Assembly: GCF_965229315.1 (NCBI RefSeq) | Contig: NZ_CBDDJA010000002.1 | Location: 2,976,001 to 3,040,000, forward strand | From: Pelomonas sp965229315 | GTDB lineage: Bacteria; Pseudomonadota; Gammaproteobacteria; Burkholderiales; Burkholderiaceae_C | Length of the DNA stretch: 64,000 bases | Direction: 5' to 3' | In this document: positions 8,590-17,095 of the stretch, in pieces | Layout: each line of letters opens with the position of its first letter | Position numbering within the stretch: position 1 is the first letter of the stretch | The notes under the pieces: model-generated | Database searches by the model: none | What the model was told of the DNA's origin: nothing | What the model saw: only the letters and a program-made list of their open reading frames with translations | Position numbers and translations under genes: made by a program

Positions 8590-9444
8590 ATGAAATTCAA
8601 AGGTTCCGACCAGTACGTCGCCACCGCCGACCTGATGCTCGCGGTCAATGCCGCGGCCACCCTGCAGCGGCCGCTGCTCATCAAGGGTGAACCCGGTACC
8701 GGCAAGACCATGCTGGCCGAGGAGGTCGCGAGCGCGCTGGGCATGCCGCTGCTGCAGTGGCACATCAAGAGCACGACCAAGGCGCAGCAGGGCTTGTACG
8801 AGTACGACGCCGTCAGCCGGCTGCGCGACAGCCAGCTCGCCGGCATCGAGGGCAGCGAGCGCGTCAAGAACATCGAGAACTACATCGTCAAGGGCGTGCT
8901 GTGGCAGGCCTTCGAGGCCGACGAGCCGGTCGTGCTGCTCATCGACGAGATCGACAAGGCCGACATCGAGTTCCCGAACGACCTGCTGCGCGAGATCGAC
9001 CGCATGGAGTTCTACGTCTACGAGACGCGGCAGCTCGTCAAGGCCAGGCACCGGCCGCTGGTCTTCATCACCTCCAACAACGAGAAGGAGCTGCCGGACG
9101 CCTTCCTGCGCCGCTGCTTCTTCCACTTCATCAAGTTCCCCGACGCCGAGACGATGAAGAAGATCGTCGACGTGCACTTCCCGACGCTCAAGCAGGACCT
9201 GCTGGCGGCAGCGCTCAAGAACTTCTACGACGTGCGCAACCTGCCCGGCCTGAAGAAGAAGCCCAGCACGTCGGAGCTGATCGACTGGCTCAAGCTGCTG
9301 GTGGCCGAGGACGTGCCGGTGGAGGCGCTGCAGGCCAAGGACGAGAAGGTCAGCATCCCGCCGCTGGTGGGAGCGCTGCTGAAGAACGAACAGGACCTGA
9401 CGCTGTTCGAGAAGCTCGTGTTCATGCAGAGAACCAACCGCTGA
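8590..9444 (+). CDS. MoxR-family AAA+ ATPase
   Basis: The 284-residue ATPase has Walker A GEPGTGKT (residues 33-40), Walker B VVLLIDEID (about 114-122), sensor 1 TSNN (161-164) and an arginine-finger region LRR near 173. This is the short MoxR/CoxD-like family that works with a CoxE-type VWA protein as a chaperone inserting metals or maturing enzyme complexes. The VWA partner is found at 14000, unusually separated by four genes on the same strand. The stop overlaps the next start by one base (TGATG). Confidence 0.92.
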   Translation: MKFKGSDQYVATADLMLAVNAAATLQRPLLIKGEPGTGKTMLAEEVASALGMPLLQWHIKSTTKAQQGLYEYDAVSRLRDSQLAGIEGSERVKNIENYIVKGVLWQAFEADEPVVLLIDEIDKADIEFPNDLLREIDRMEFYVYETRQLVKARHRPLVFITSNNEKELPDAFLRRCFFHFIKFPDAETMKKIVDVHFPTLKQDLLAAALKNFYDVRNLPGLKKKPSTSELIDWLKLLVAEDVPVEALQAKDEKVSIPPLVGALLKNEQDLTLFEKLVFMQRTNR

Positions 9445-9671
9445 TGGCGCAGCCCGATTTCAACCGCGCCATGCGCGAAGGGCTGGCGGATGCCGTCGGC
9501 TTCGTCCTCGGCGCGCTGGCCGGCTGGTGGCTGGGCCGCCAGTTCGGCATCGACTTCATCGCCAGCCCCGAATGGAACGCGCGGCAGATGGTGGGCCTGG
9601 TGCTCATCGTCGCCGGCTGCGGCGTCGGCCGCTTCATCGCGCGGCGCTTGATCCTGAAGGACAAGCCATGA
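9444..9671 (+). CDS. Small membrane protein of unknown function
   Basis: A 75-residue protein with two predicted membrane segments: VGFVLGALAGWWLG (about 18-35) and VGLVLIVAGCGVGRFIA (about 48-66). It ends in a basic tail. It starts on the moxR stop (TGATG) and ends on the acetyltransferase start (ATGA), so it is translationally coupled on both sides and is probably real. No family is recognised. Confidence 0.72.
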   Translation: MAQPDFNRAMREGLADAVGFVLGALAGWWLGRQFGIDFIASPEWNARQMVGLVLIVAGCGVGRFIARRLILKDKP

Positions 9672-10264
9672 AGCAGGTCACCCCGGCCACACTCGTTGCC
9701 GGGCCCGTCCGCCTGGTGCCGCTGACGCTGGACCACGTGCCCGGCCTGCAGGCCGCGGCGGCCGATGGCGAGCTGTGGCACCTGCGCTTCACCAGCGTGC
9801 CGGCACCGGACGAGACCCTGGCCTACGTCGAGGCCGCGCTCGCGGGCCAGGCCGCCGGCCACCGCCTGCCGTTCGCCGTGCTGGACGCGTCAACCGGCGA
9901 CGTGCTGGGCTCCACCAGCTATCACGACATCGTGCCAGCCGTGGAGCGCGTGGAGATCGGCTACACCTGGTACGCGCAGCGCGTGCAGCGCAGCGCCGTC
10001 AACACGACCGCCAAGCTGCTGCTGCTCACGCATGCCTTCGAGGTGCTGGGCGCGAAACTGGTGGGCTGGCGCACCGACAACTTCAACCACGCGTCGCAGC
10101 GCGCCATCGAGCGGCTGGGCGCCAAGCGCGACGGCGTGCTGCGCCACCACGCACTGCGCCGCGACGGCACGGTGCGCGACACCGTCATGTACAGCCTGAC
10201 CGTGGGCGAATGGCCCGAGGTCAAGGCGCATTTGAACTGGCAACTGAGCCGCCCGAGAGCGTGA
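9668..10264 (+). CDS. GNAT family N-acetyltransferase
   Basis: A 198-residue acetyltransferase of the RimJ/RimL type: GPVRLVPLTLDHVPGL at the N-terminus, VLGSTSYHDIVPAVERVEIG in the core, and AKLLLLTHAFEVLGAKLV followed by N-x-x-S-x-x-A-x-x-R (NHASQRAIERLGAKRDGVLR), the usual C-terminal half. It would transfer acetyl from acetyl-CoA to a protein N-terminus or small amine; the substrate is unknown. Its ATG overlaps the preceding stop by four bases. Confidence 0.88.
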   Translation: MKQVTPATLVAGPVRLVPLTLDHVPGLQAAAADGELWHLRFTSVPAPDETLAYVEAALAGQAAGHRLPFAVLDASTGDVLGSTSYHDIVPAVERVEIGYTWYAQRVQRSAVNTTAKLLLLTHAFEVLGAKLVGWRTDNFNHASQRAIERLGAKRDGVLRHHALRRDGTVRDTVMYSLTVGEWPEVKAHLNWQLSRPRA

Positions 10265-10272
10265 ACACCGGC

Positions 10273-12252
10273 ATGAGCAAGACCAAGAAATTCGACGTCG
10301 ATGCGCTGTGGGCGCTGGACCGCATCGGTGAACCCAGCCTCAGCCCCGACGGCGCACAGGCCGTGGCAGGCGTGACGCGCTACTCGATGGAGACCAACAA
10401 GGCGCAGAGCAGCCTGTGGCTGTTCTCGACGCTGGGTGGCGAGCCGCGCCGGCTGACCGAGGCCGGCGACAAAGATGGCGCCCCGGCCTGGAGCCCGCGC
10501 GGCGACCTGATCGCCTTCACGGCCCGTCGCGAACAAGGTGGTACCAAGGACGAGGAAGCGCAGCTCTACGTCATCGCGCCGGACGGCGGCGAGGCGCGCC
10601 GCGTCGGCACCGTGGCCACCGGCGTCGAGTCCTTCAAGTGGTTCCCGGACGGCAAGCGCATCGCCTTCGTCTCCTGGGTCTGGCCCGACCGCAAGGCCAC
10701 CGCGCAGGCCGAGGCGCTGAAGGCCTTCAAGGCCCGCAAGGAAACGGCCTACGTCACCGACGAGGCGCTGTACCGCTTCTGGGACCACCACGTGCCGATG
10801 GGCCGTGTGCCGCACCTGCATGTGATGGACGTGGCCACCGGCAAGGTGCTGGACCTGTTCGAGGGCACCGCCTGGGAGCTGAGCCGCGCCGAGCCCGACG
10901 CCCACAGTTTCGACATCGCGCCCGACGGCAAGCGCATCGCCTTCGCGTTCGACCCCAACGCCGAGAAACGCCTGGACAGCCGCTACGCGCTGGCCGAGAT
11001 CGACGTGAAGACGCGCAAGGCGCAGACCTTGCTGCAGGACGCCGGCTGGGACTTCACCGCGCCGCGCTACAGCCACGGCGGCGCCCACCTGGCCTTCCTC
11101 GCCAGCCACCAGGCGCTGGGCCACAACCGCCCCAGCCAGCTCGCCGTGCTGGACCAGCAGGGCCGGTGGGCCGTGTTCAGCGAAGACTGGGACCACGAGG
11201 TCAGCGCACCGCTGCGCTGGGCCGAAGACGACCAGTCCGTGCTGTTCGCCGCCGAGGAGCGCGGCCGTCGCCACCTGTGGCAGTTCACGCTGGGCGACCG
11301 GCTGGCCGAGCCGGTGTTCCAGGGCGGCCACGTCGGCAGCTTCGCGCTGGCCGCGGGCTTCGCCGTCGTCAACCATGACAGCGTGCAGTTCCCGCCGCGG
11401 CTGTCGGTGCTGGGCGACGACGGCCTGCGCCGCATCGAGACGCTGAACGACGCGCGCCTGGCCGCGCATGCGTTTGGCCGCCACGAGGAAGTGACGATCC
11501 AGGGTGCCCGCGGCGACGACGTGCAGATGTGGCTGGTCTACCCGCCGGATTTCGACCCCAAGAAAAAGTGGCCGGTCATGCACGTCATCCACGGCGGCCC
11601 GCACACGGCCTTCGGCGACAGCTGGCACTGGCGCTGGAACCACCAGGCCTTCGCCGCGCAGGGCTATGTCGTGGCCTGCGTGAACTACCACGGCTCATCC
11701 AGCTTCGGCCACGAGTTCCTGGACAGCATCACCGGCCGCTGGGGCGAGTACGAGCTGCAGGACGTGGAGGCCGGCACCGACTGGCTGCTGAAGAAGCGCT
11801 GGGTGGACAAGCGGCGCATCGTCGCCACCGGCGGCAGCTACGGCGGCTACATGGTCGCGTGGATGAACGGCCACGTGAAGGCCGGCCGCTACCAGGCCTA
11901 TGTCTGCCATGCCGGCTGCTACGACTGGCAGGCCATGTACGCGGACGACGCCTACAGCTGGCACCGCAAGGAGCTGGGCGCGGCCTACTGGGACGACCCG
12001 GCGCGCATTGCCGCGCAGAGCCCGCATGCCTTCGCCGCGCACTTCAAGACGCCCACGCTGGTCATCCACGGCGCGCTGGACTACCGCGTGCCCGATGCGC
12101 AAGGCCTGGCCTACTACAACACGCTGAAGTCGCTGGACGTGCCGGCGCGCCTGGTGTGGTTCCCGGACGAGAACCACTGGGTGCTCAAGCCGCGCAACAG
12201 CAAGCTCTGGTACGGCGAGTTCTTCGGCTGGCTCGCGAAGCACACCCGTTGA
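10273..12252 (+). CDS. S9 family prolyl oligopeptidase-type peptidase
   Basis: The 659-residue serine peptidase has an N-terminal beta-propeller (PD40-like repeats such as GAPAWSPRGDLIAFTARRE and SFKWFPDGKRIAF) and a C-terminal alpha/beta-hydrolase domain. The catalytic triad is visible: Ser522 in GGSYGGY, Asp603 in GALDYRVP and His635 in ENHWVL. It resembles dipeptidyl or acylaminoacyl peptidases. No signal peptide is seen, so it is probably cytosolic. ATG at 10273 lies nine bases after the acetyltransferase stop. It is coupled to the following M28 peptidase, which suggests a peptide-degradation pair. Confidence 0.93.
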   Translation: MSKTKKFDVDALWALDRIGEPSLSPDGAQAVAGVTRYSMETNKAQSSLWLFSTLGGEPRRLTEAGDKDGAPAWSPRGDLIAFTARREQGGTKDEEAQLYVIAPDGGEARRVGTVATGVESFKWFPDGKRIAFVSWVWPDRKATAQAEALKAFKARKETAYVTDEALYRFWDHHVPMGRVPHLHVMDVATGKVLDLFEGTAWELSRAEPDAHSFDIAPDGKRIAFAFDPNAEKRLDSRYALAEIDVKTRKAQTLLQDAGWDFTAPRYSHGGAHLAFLASHQALGHNRPSQLAVLDQQGRWAVFSEDWDHEVSAPLRWAEDDQSVLFAAEERGRRHLWQFTLGDRLAEPVFQGGHVGSFALAAGFAVVNHDSVQFPPRLSVLGDDGLRRIETLNDARLAAHAFGRHEEVTIQGARGDDVQMWLVYPPDFDPKKKWPVMHVIHGGPHTAFGDSWHWRWNHQAFAAQGYVVACVNYHGSSSFGHEFLDSITGRWGEYELQDVEAGTDWLLKKRWVDKRRIVATGGSYGGYMVAWMNGHVKAGRYQAYVCHAGCYDWQAMYADDAYSWHRKELGAAYWDDPARIAAQSPHAFAAHFKTPTLVIHGALDYRVPDAQGLAYYNTLKSLDVPARLVWFPDENHWVLKPRNSKLWYGEFFGWLAKHTR

Positions 12253-13904
12253 TGCAGCGGCGCCTGCTGCTGGACGGCCTGGCCGCGGCGGTGGCCGCCA
12301 CCGCCGCCCTGCCCGCCTTCGGCCACACGCCGCCCGCGCTGCAGCCGGACCTGCGCCGCCTGCAGGCGCACCTGCGTTTCCTGGCCGACCCGCTGCTGGA
12401 AGGCCGCGAGGCCGGCACGCGCGGCTTCGACCTCGCCGCGGCCTACGTGGCCAGCCAGTTCGCGCAGCTGGGCCTGCAGCCGCTGGGCGACGCTGGCGGC
12501 TACGCGCAGGCCGTGCCGCTGAAGACCGGCCGCCTCGCCGCGACGCCGCCGCTGCTGGCGCTGTGCCGCGGCGATGCCTGCGAGCACCTGGCCTACCTCG
12601 ACGAGTTCTCGGCCCGTCCCGACCTCGGTGCCACGCGCCGCGAGGTGAACGCACCGCTGGTGTTCGCCGGCTACGGCATCCGCGCACCGGCCTTCGGGCT
12701 GAACGACTACGCCGGGCTGGACGTGACCGGCCGCATCGTCGTGCTGCTGTCGGGCCGCCCGCCGGCGCTGCCGGCCGAGGAAGGCGCCCACTACGGCAAC
12801 GGCCGCACCAAGGCCGAACTGGCCGCCAGCCTGGGCGCGGTCGGTGTGCTCACGCTGGCAACGCCGCGCAGCGAGATCACCGCCCCCTTCCACACCGCAA
12901 GGCAGTACGCCGACAGCGTCGCCATGGACTGGGAGACGCCCGACGGGCGCGGCGGCAACGACATCCCCGGGCTGCTGGGTACCGCGACCCTCAGCGTGCA
13001 GGCGGCGCCCAGGCTGCTCGCCGGCACCGCGGCGGACTACGCGCAGCTCGTTGCCGACGCCGAAGCCGGCCGGCCGCTGCCGCGCGGCGAGCTGGGCCTG
13101 AGCGCGCGCCTGGTGCGCGAGACCGTGCACGGCCAGGCCCGCAGCCACAACGTCATCGGCCGCATCGAAGGCCGGCACCCGGCGCGCAAGCACGAGCACA
13201 TCGTGCTGTCGGCCCACCTGGACCATCTCGGCAAAAAGACAGGGCCGCAGGGCGACGTGGTCTACCCCGGCGCCATGGACAACGCCATCGGCGTGGCCAC
13301 ACTGCTGGAGACAGCGCGGCTGCTGCAGGCGGGACCCCGCCCGGACCGCTCCATCCTCGTCATCGCGCTGACGGGCGAGGAGAAGGGGCAGCTTGGATCG
13401 TCGTACTTCACCCGGCATCCCACGGTGCCGGCCGCGTCCCTGGTGGCCGCGCTCAACATCGACATGCCCATCCTGCTGCATGACTTCAGCGAGGTCGTCG
13501 CCATCGGCGGCGAGCATTCCACGCTGGCTGCGGCGGTGACGCACGCCGCCCGCGGCCTGGGCTTGAAGCGCGTGCCCGACCCCATGCCCGAGCAGAGCCG
13601 GTTCACGAGGTCGGACCAATACAGCTTCGTCAAGCGCGGCATCCCGTCGCTGATCCTCGGCCCGGGCGGCGGCTCGTTCAAGGCCGGCGAGGACGGCGAC
13701 GCGCTGATCCGCGACTTCCGCCGCCAGCGCTATCACCAGCCCGGCGACGACCTGGGCCAGCCCTTCCACTGGGGCGCCGTGCTGCGCTTAGTGCAACTGC
13801 AGCGCGACGTGATGCTGGCGATGGCCCGCCAGCCGCAGCGCCCCGCCTGGCTGCCCGGCGACTTCTTCGGCCAGCTGTTCGGGCCTCGCGCGCAGAGCCG
13901 ATAA
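12252..13904 (+). CDS. M28 family zinc aminopeptidase with PA domain, exported
   Basis: The 550-residue protein has a signal peptide (MQRRLLLDGLAAAVAATAAL; possible twin-arginine motif at the start), a PA-type insert in the middle and an M28 metallopeptidase domain. The two-zinc ligand set is complete: His322 (AHLDHLG), Asp343 (GAMDNAIG), catalytic Glu376 and ligand Glu377 (TGEEKG), Asp404 (NIDMP) and His495 (YHQPGDD). It would remove N-terminal residues from peptides in the periplasm. The start overlaps the S9 peptidase stop (TGATG). Confidence 0.92.
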   Translation: MQRRLLLDGLAAAVAATAALPAFGHTPPALQPDLRRLQAHLRFLADPLLEGREAGTRGFDLAAAYVASQFAQLGLQPLGDAGGYAQAVPLKTGRLAATPPLLALCRGDACEHLAYLDEFSARPDLGATRREVNAPLVFAGYGIRAPAFGLNDYAGLDVTGRIVVLLSGRPPALPAEEGAHYGNGRTKAELAASLGAVGVLTLATPRSEITAPFHTARQYADSVAMDWETPDGRGGNDIPGLLGTATLSVQAAPRLLAGTAADYAQLVADAEAGRPLPRGELGLSARLVRETVHGQARSHNVIGRIEGRHPARKHEHIVLSAHLDHLGKKTGPQGDVVYPGAMDNAIGVATLLETARLLQAGPRPDRSILVIALTGEEKGQLGSSYFTRHPTVPAASLVAALNIDMPILLHDFSEVVAIGGEHSTLAAAVTHAARGLGLKRVPDPMPEQSRFTRSDQYSFVKRGIPSLILGPGGGSFKAGEDGDALIRDFRRQRYHQPGDDLGQPFHWGAVLRLVQLQRDVMLAMARQPQRPAWLPGDFFGQLFGPRAQSR

Positions 13905-13999
13905 CGGCTACAGCGCTTACAAAGTTGCAGGAATCCCGCACTGCATAATCGTTTTCGACTCTGCCGTACCCGCCCGCGCCCCCGCCCGTCCACGCCGTC

Positions 14000-15190
14000 A
14001 TGCTGATCCAGTTCTTCTACACGCTGCGTGCTGCCAAGCTCAAGGTGACGGTGCCCGAGTACCTGACGCTGCTCGAAGCGCTGCAGGCCGGCGTCATCGC
14101 CTCGGCCGAGGACGGCGGCGTCGCGTCCATCGACGACTTCTACCACCTGGCTCGCACCAGCCTGGTCAAGGACGAGACCCAGTACGACAAGTTCGACCGC
14201 GCCTTCGCCGCCTACTTCAAGGGCGTGGAGATGCTGACCGACTTCACGGCCGACGTGCCGCTGGACTGGCTGAAGAAGAACCTGGAACTGAACCTGACGC
14301 CCGAGCAGAAGGCCGCCATCGAGAAGATGGGCTGGAACGAGCTGATGGAGACGCTCAAGAAACGTTTCGAGGAACAGAAGGAGCGCCACGAAGGCGGCAA
14401 CCGCTGGATAGGCACGGGCGGCACCAGCCCCTTCGGCAACGGCGGCTACAACCCGCAGGGCATCCGCATCGGCGGCAACGGTGGCGGCAAGAGCGCGGTC
14501 AAGGTGTGGGAGCAGCGCGCGTACAAGGATTACGACGACTCGCTGGAGCTGGGCACGCGCAACATCAAGGTCGCGCTGCGCCGGCTGCGCCGCTTCGCGC
14601 GCGAGGGCTCCGAGCTGGAGCTGGACCTGGACGGCACCATCCACGGCACCGCCGCCAATGCCGGCATGCTGGACATCCGCCTGAGACCCGAGCGCCACAA
14701 CAAGGTCAAGGTGCTGCTGCTGATGGACGTGGGCGGCACGATGGACGAGCACGTGCACCGCGTGGAGGAACTCTTCAGCGCCGCCAAGACCGAGTTCAAG
14801 CACCTGGAGTTCTATTACTTCCACAACTGCGTCTACGACTTCGTCTGGAAGAACAACCGCCGCCGCTTCGCCGAGAAGCTCAACACCGTCGACCTGATCC
14901 GCAAGTACAACCGCGACTACAAGCTCATCTTCGTCGGCGACGCGACGATGAGCCCGTACGAGATCCTGCAGGCCGGCGGCAGCGTCGAATACAACAACGA
15001 AGAGGCCGGCGCCGAATGGCTGCAGCGCCTCACCCACGCCTTTCCCAAGTACGCGTGGATCAACCCCGAGCCGCAAGGCGTCTGGCAGTACCGGCAGAGC
15101 ATCGCGCTGATCCAGCAGCTGATGCAGCAGCGCATGTTCCCGCTGAGCCTCTCCGGCCTCGAAGGCGCGATGCGGCTGCTGAGTAAATGA
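14000..15190 (+). CDS. CoxE-like VWA domain protein, MoxR partner
   Basis: A 396-residue protein of the VWA/CoxE family (start MLIQFFYTLRAAKLKVTVPE). The MIDAS-like motif is LLMDVGGTMDEH near residue 242, a D-x-G-x-T variant of the usual D-x-S-x-S. The acidic/Gly-rich stretch GNGGYNPQGIRIGGNGGG precedes it. Members work with MoxR AAA ATPases as metal-insertion or chaperone pairs. The cognate ATPase is probably the gene at 8590. The stop overlaps the tamA start (ATGA). Confidence 0.88.
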   Translation: MLIQFFYTLRAAKLKVTVPEYLTLLEALQAGVIASAEDGGVASIDDFYHLARTSLVKDETQYDKFDRAFAAYFKGVEMLTDFTADVPLDWLKKNLELNLTPEQKAAIEKMGWNELMETLKKRFEEQKERHEGGNRWIGTGGTSPFGNGGYNPQGIRIGGNGGGKSAVKVWEQRAYKDYDDSLELGTRNIKVALRRLRRFAREGSELELDLDGTIHGTAANAGMLDIRLRPERHNKVKVLLLMDVGGTMDEHVHRVEELFSAAKTEFKHLEFYYFHNCVYDFVWKNNRRRFAEKLNTVDLIRKYNRDYKLIFVGDATMSPYEILQAGGSVEYNNEEAGAEWLQRLTHAFPKYAWINPEPQGVWQYRQSIALIQQLMQQRMFPLSLSGLEGAMRLLSK

Positions 15191-16995
15191 CGCGCGTCCT
15201 CGCGCTGCTCACGGCGGTGCTGCTGAGCGCCTGCGCAACGAAGGCGCCGGTGCAGGCGCCGGCCCCGCCCGCCCCGGACATCCCCGCCGACGCACCCGCC
15301 GTCTACAGCCTGGACATCCGCGTCGACGACGACCGCGGCAACCGCCTGCGCGACCTGCTGCAGCAGAACCTGGACCTCGCCCGCTACCGCGCCAGCGAGG
15401 CCGCGCTGAGCCGCGTCGAGCTGGCCCGGCTGGCAGCGGCCGCGCCGTCGCAGGCCGAGACGCTGCTGGAGACGGAGGGCTACTTCAGCGCCAAGGCCGA
15501 CGTGGTCCGCGACGGCGAGGACGCCACCCGCCTGCGCCTGCTCGTGCACCCGGGGCCGGTCACGCGCGTCGGCAAGGTCGACATCGAGTTCACCGAAGGC
15601 CTGACAGCGGACGACGTCAAGGCGCTGCGCGACAGCCTGCAGCGCGCCTGGCCGCTGAAGGACGGCGCGGCGTTCACGCAGTCGCAGTGGGCGTCGGCCA
15701 AGAGCGACTTGCTGCTGCGCGCGCGCAACGGCGGCTTTCCGCTGGCGCGCTGGGGCGAAACGGCCGCCCGCGTGGACCCCGACAGCCAGACCGTCGAGCT
15801 GCACCTGGTGCTCGCCAGCGGCAACCGCGCCAAGTTCGGCGAGCTGCGCATCGAGGGCCTGAAGCGCCAGAGCCGCGACACCATCGAGCGCCTGTCCGGC
15901 TTCGACAAGGGCGACCCGTACACCGAGCAGGCGTTGGCCGAGTTCCAGGAGCGGCTGGCCAAGACGCAGCTCTTCGACGCCGTGCGCGTGCAGCTGCTGC
16001 CCGAGACGACCGATGCTGACGGCACCACGCCCGTGCAGGTCTCGATCACCGAGGCGTCGCTGCAGCAGGCCACCGTCGCCGTGGGTTATCACAGCAACAC
16101 CGGGCAGAGCATCAGCGTGGAGCACCTGCACCGCCGTCCGTTCGACCTGCCGGTGCGCGCGCGCAGCAAGCTGCAGTTGAGCCGCGACCTGCGCGGCCTG
16201 GAGATGGAGCTCAGCTCCCACCCCCAGCCCGATCTGCACCGCAACCTCGCGTCGTTCCAGTTTGAGCAGGACCGCACCGCCGACACCCTGGCCACCAACC
16301 TCGGCGTGCGCCTGGGGCGCATGTACGAGTCCACGCGCGACGAGCGCCTGAGCTACGTCGAGCTGCTGCGTGCCCGCGAGACCATCGGCCAGCAGGTCAA
16401 CACCAACCTCGCCGTGTCCCTCAACCAGCAGTGGATACGCCGCCGGCTGGACAGCACCCTGCTGCCGACCGACGGCCACCAGGCGCTGGCGCTCGTGGGC
16501 CTGGGCTATGCGCGCGGCGGCGGCACGGAAGACAGCGGGCCGTTCGGCCGCATGCAGTTCAAGCTGGGCTACTACAAGCCGCTGGGCGGCTGGTTCGGCT
16601 CGGCGCGCGCCGAGGTGGCGCAGGTCATCGCCCATGACCGCGTGGGCGTGCCCGAGAAGCTGCTGTTCCTGGCCGGCGGCGACGAGTCCGTGCGCGGCTA
16701 CGCCTACCGCAGCCTCGGCCCGCAGCGCAACGGCCTGACCGTGGGCGGCCGCGTCATGGCCACCGGCAGCCTGGAAGTCGCCCACCCCCTGATCGCCAGC
16801 TTCCCCAGCCTGTGGGGCGCCGTGTTCGTCGACGCCGGCAACGCGGCCTCGCGCTGGACGGACTATCGCCCCGTCGTCGGCTACGGCGTCGGCGTGCGCT
16901 GGCGCAGCCCGGTCGGCCCGCTGCGCGTGGACGTGGCGCGTGCGCAGGAGACGGGCAAGTTCCGGCTGCACTTTTCAGTCGGGATCACGCTATGA
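15187..16995 (+). CDS. tamA: TamA-like outer-membrane assembly protein (BamA superfamily)
   Basis: The 602-residue protein has POTRA-like domains (about 40-270, for example VTRVGKVDIEFTEGLTADDV and RAKFGELRIEGLKRQSRDTI) and a C-terminal 16-strand surface-antigen barrel (about 290-602) with GGDESVRGYAYRSLGP, the conserved VRGY-type motif. With TamB, made by the next gene, it forms the translocation and assembly module. The N-terminus reads MTRVLALLTAVLLSAC, a lipobox with Cys16, unusual for a BamA-type barrel. It starts on the CoxE-like stop (ATGA), and the stop overlaps a mini-ORF start. Confidence 0.92.
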   Translation: MTRVLALLTAVLLSACATKAPVQAPAPPAPDIPADAPAVYSLDIRVDDDRGNRLRDLLQQNLDLARYRASEAALSRVELARLAAAAPSQAETLLETEGYFSAKADVVRDGEDATRLRLLVHPGPVTRVGKVDIEFTEGLTADDVKALRDSLQRAWPLKDGAAFTQSQWASAKSDLLLRARNGGFPLARWGETAARVDPDSQTVELHLVLASGNRAKFGELRIEGLKRQSRDTIERLSGFDKGDPYTEQALAEFQERLAKTQLFDAVRVQLLPETTDADGTTPVQVSITEASLQQATVAVGYHSNTGQSISVEHLHRRPFDLPVRARSKLQLSRDLRGLEMELSSHPQPDLHRNLASFQFEQDRTADTLATNLGVRLGRMYESTRDERLSYVELLRARETIGQQVNTNLAVSLNQQWIRRRLDSTLLPTDGHQALALVGLGYARGGGTEDSGPFGRMQFKLGYYKPLGGWFGSARAEVAQVIAHDRVGVPEKLLFLAGGDESVRGYAYRSLGPQRNGLTVGGRVMATGSLEVAHPLIASFPSLWGAVFVDAGNAASRWTDYRPVVGYGVGVRWRSPVGPLRVDVARAQETGKFRLHFSVGITL

Positions 16996-17075
16996 ATGCA
17001 AGCCAGCGACTGCGGCTGCGCCGAACAGTCGGGATCACGCTATGAATGCAGGCCAGCGCCTGCGGCTGCGCCGAA
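16976..17075 (+). repeat. 50-bp tandem duplication across the tamA-tamB junction
   Basis: Two near-identical 50-bp copies (16976-17025 and 17026-17075) follow one another; a diverged start of a third copy runs to about 17095. Each copy carries the last tamA codons (GTCGGGATCACGCTATGA) with an ATGA overlap. The copies differ at only a few positions. The result is a chain of 17-codon mini-ORFs between tamA and tamB. Confidence 0.92.
16992..17045 (+). CDS. 17-codon mini-ORF in tamA-tamB junction, copy 1
   Basis: It reads MNASQRLRLRRTVGITL and stops. ATG overlaps the tamA stop (ATGA) and its own stop overlaps the next mini-ORF start in the same way. The basic peptide has no known function; its value may lie in passing ribosomes from tamA to tamB. 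It could equally be a by-product of the duplication. Confidence 0.35.
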   Translation: MNASQRLRLRRTVGITL

Positions 17076-17095
17076 CGGCCGGGAGCACGCGGTGA
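17042..17095 (+). CDS. 17-codon mini-ORF in tamA-tamB junction, copy 2
   Basis: It reads MNAGQRLRLRRTAGSTR and stops at 17093-17095, overlapping the preferred tamB GTG start (GTGA). It is nearly the same as copy 1, and the overlap again suggests a translational relay. No function is known for the peptide. Confidence 0.35.
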   Translation: MNAGQRLRLRRTAGSTR

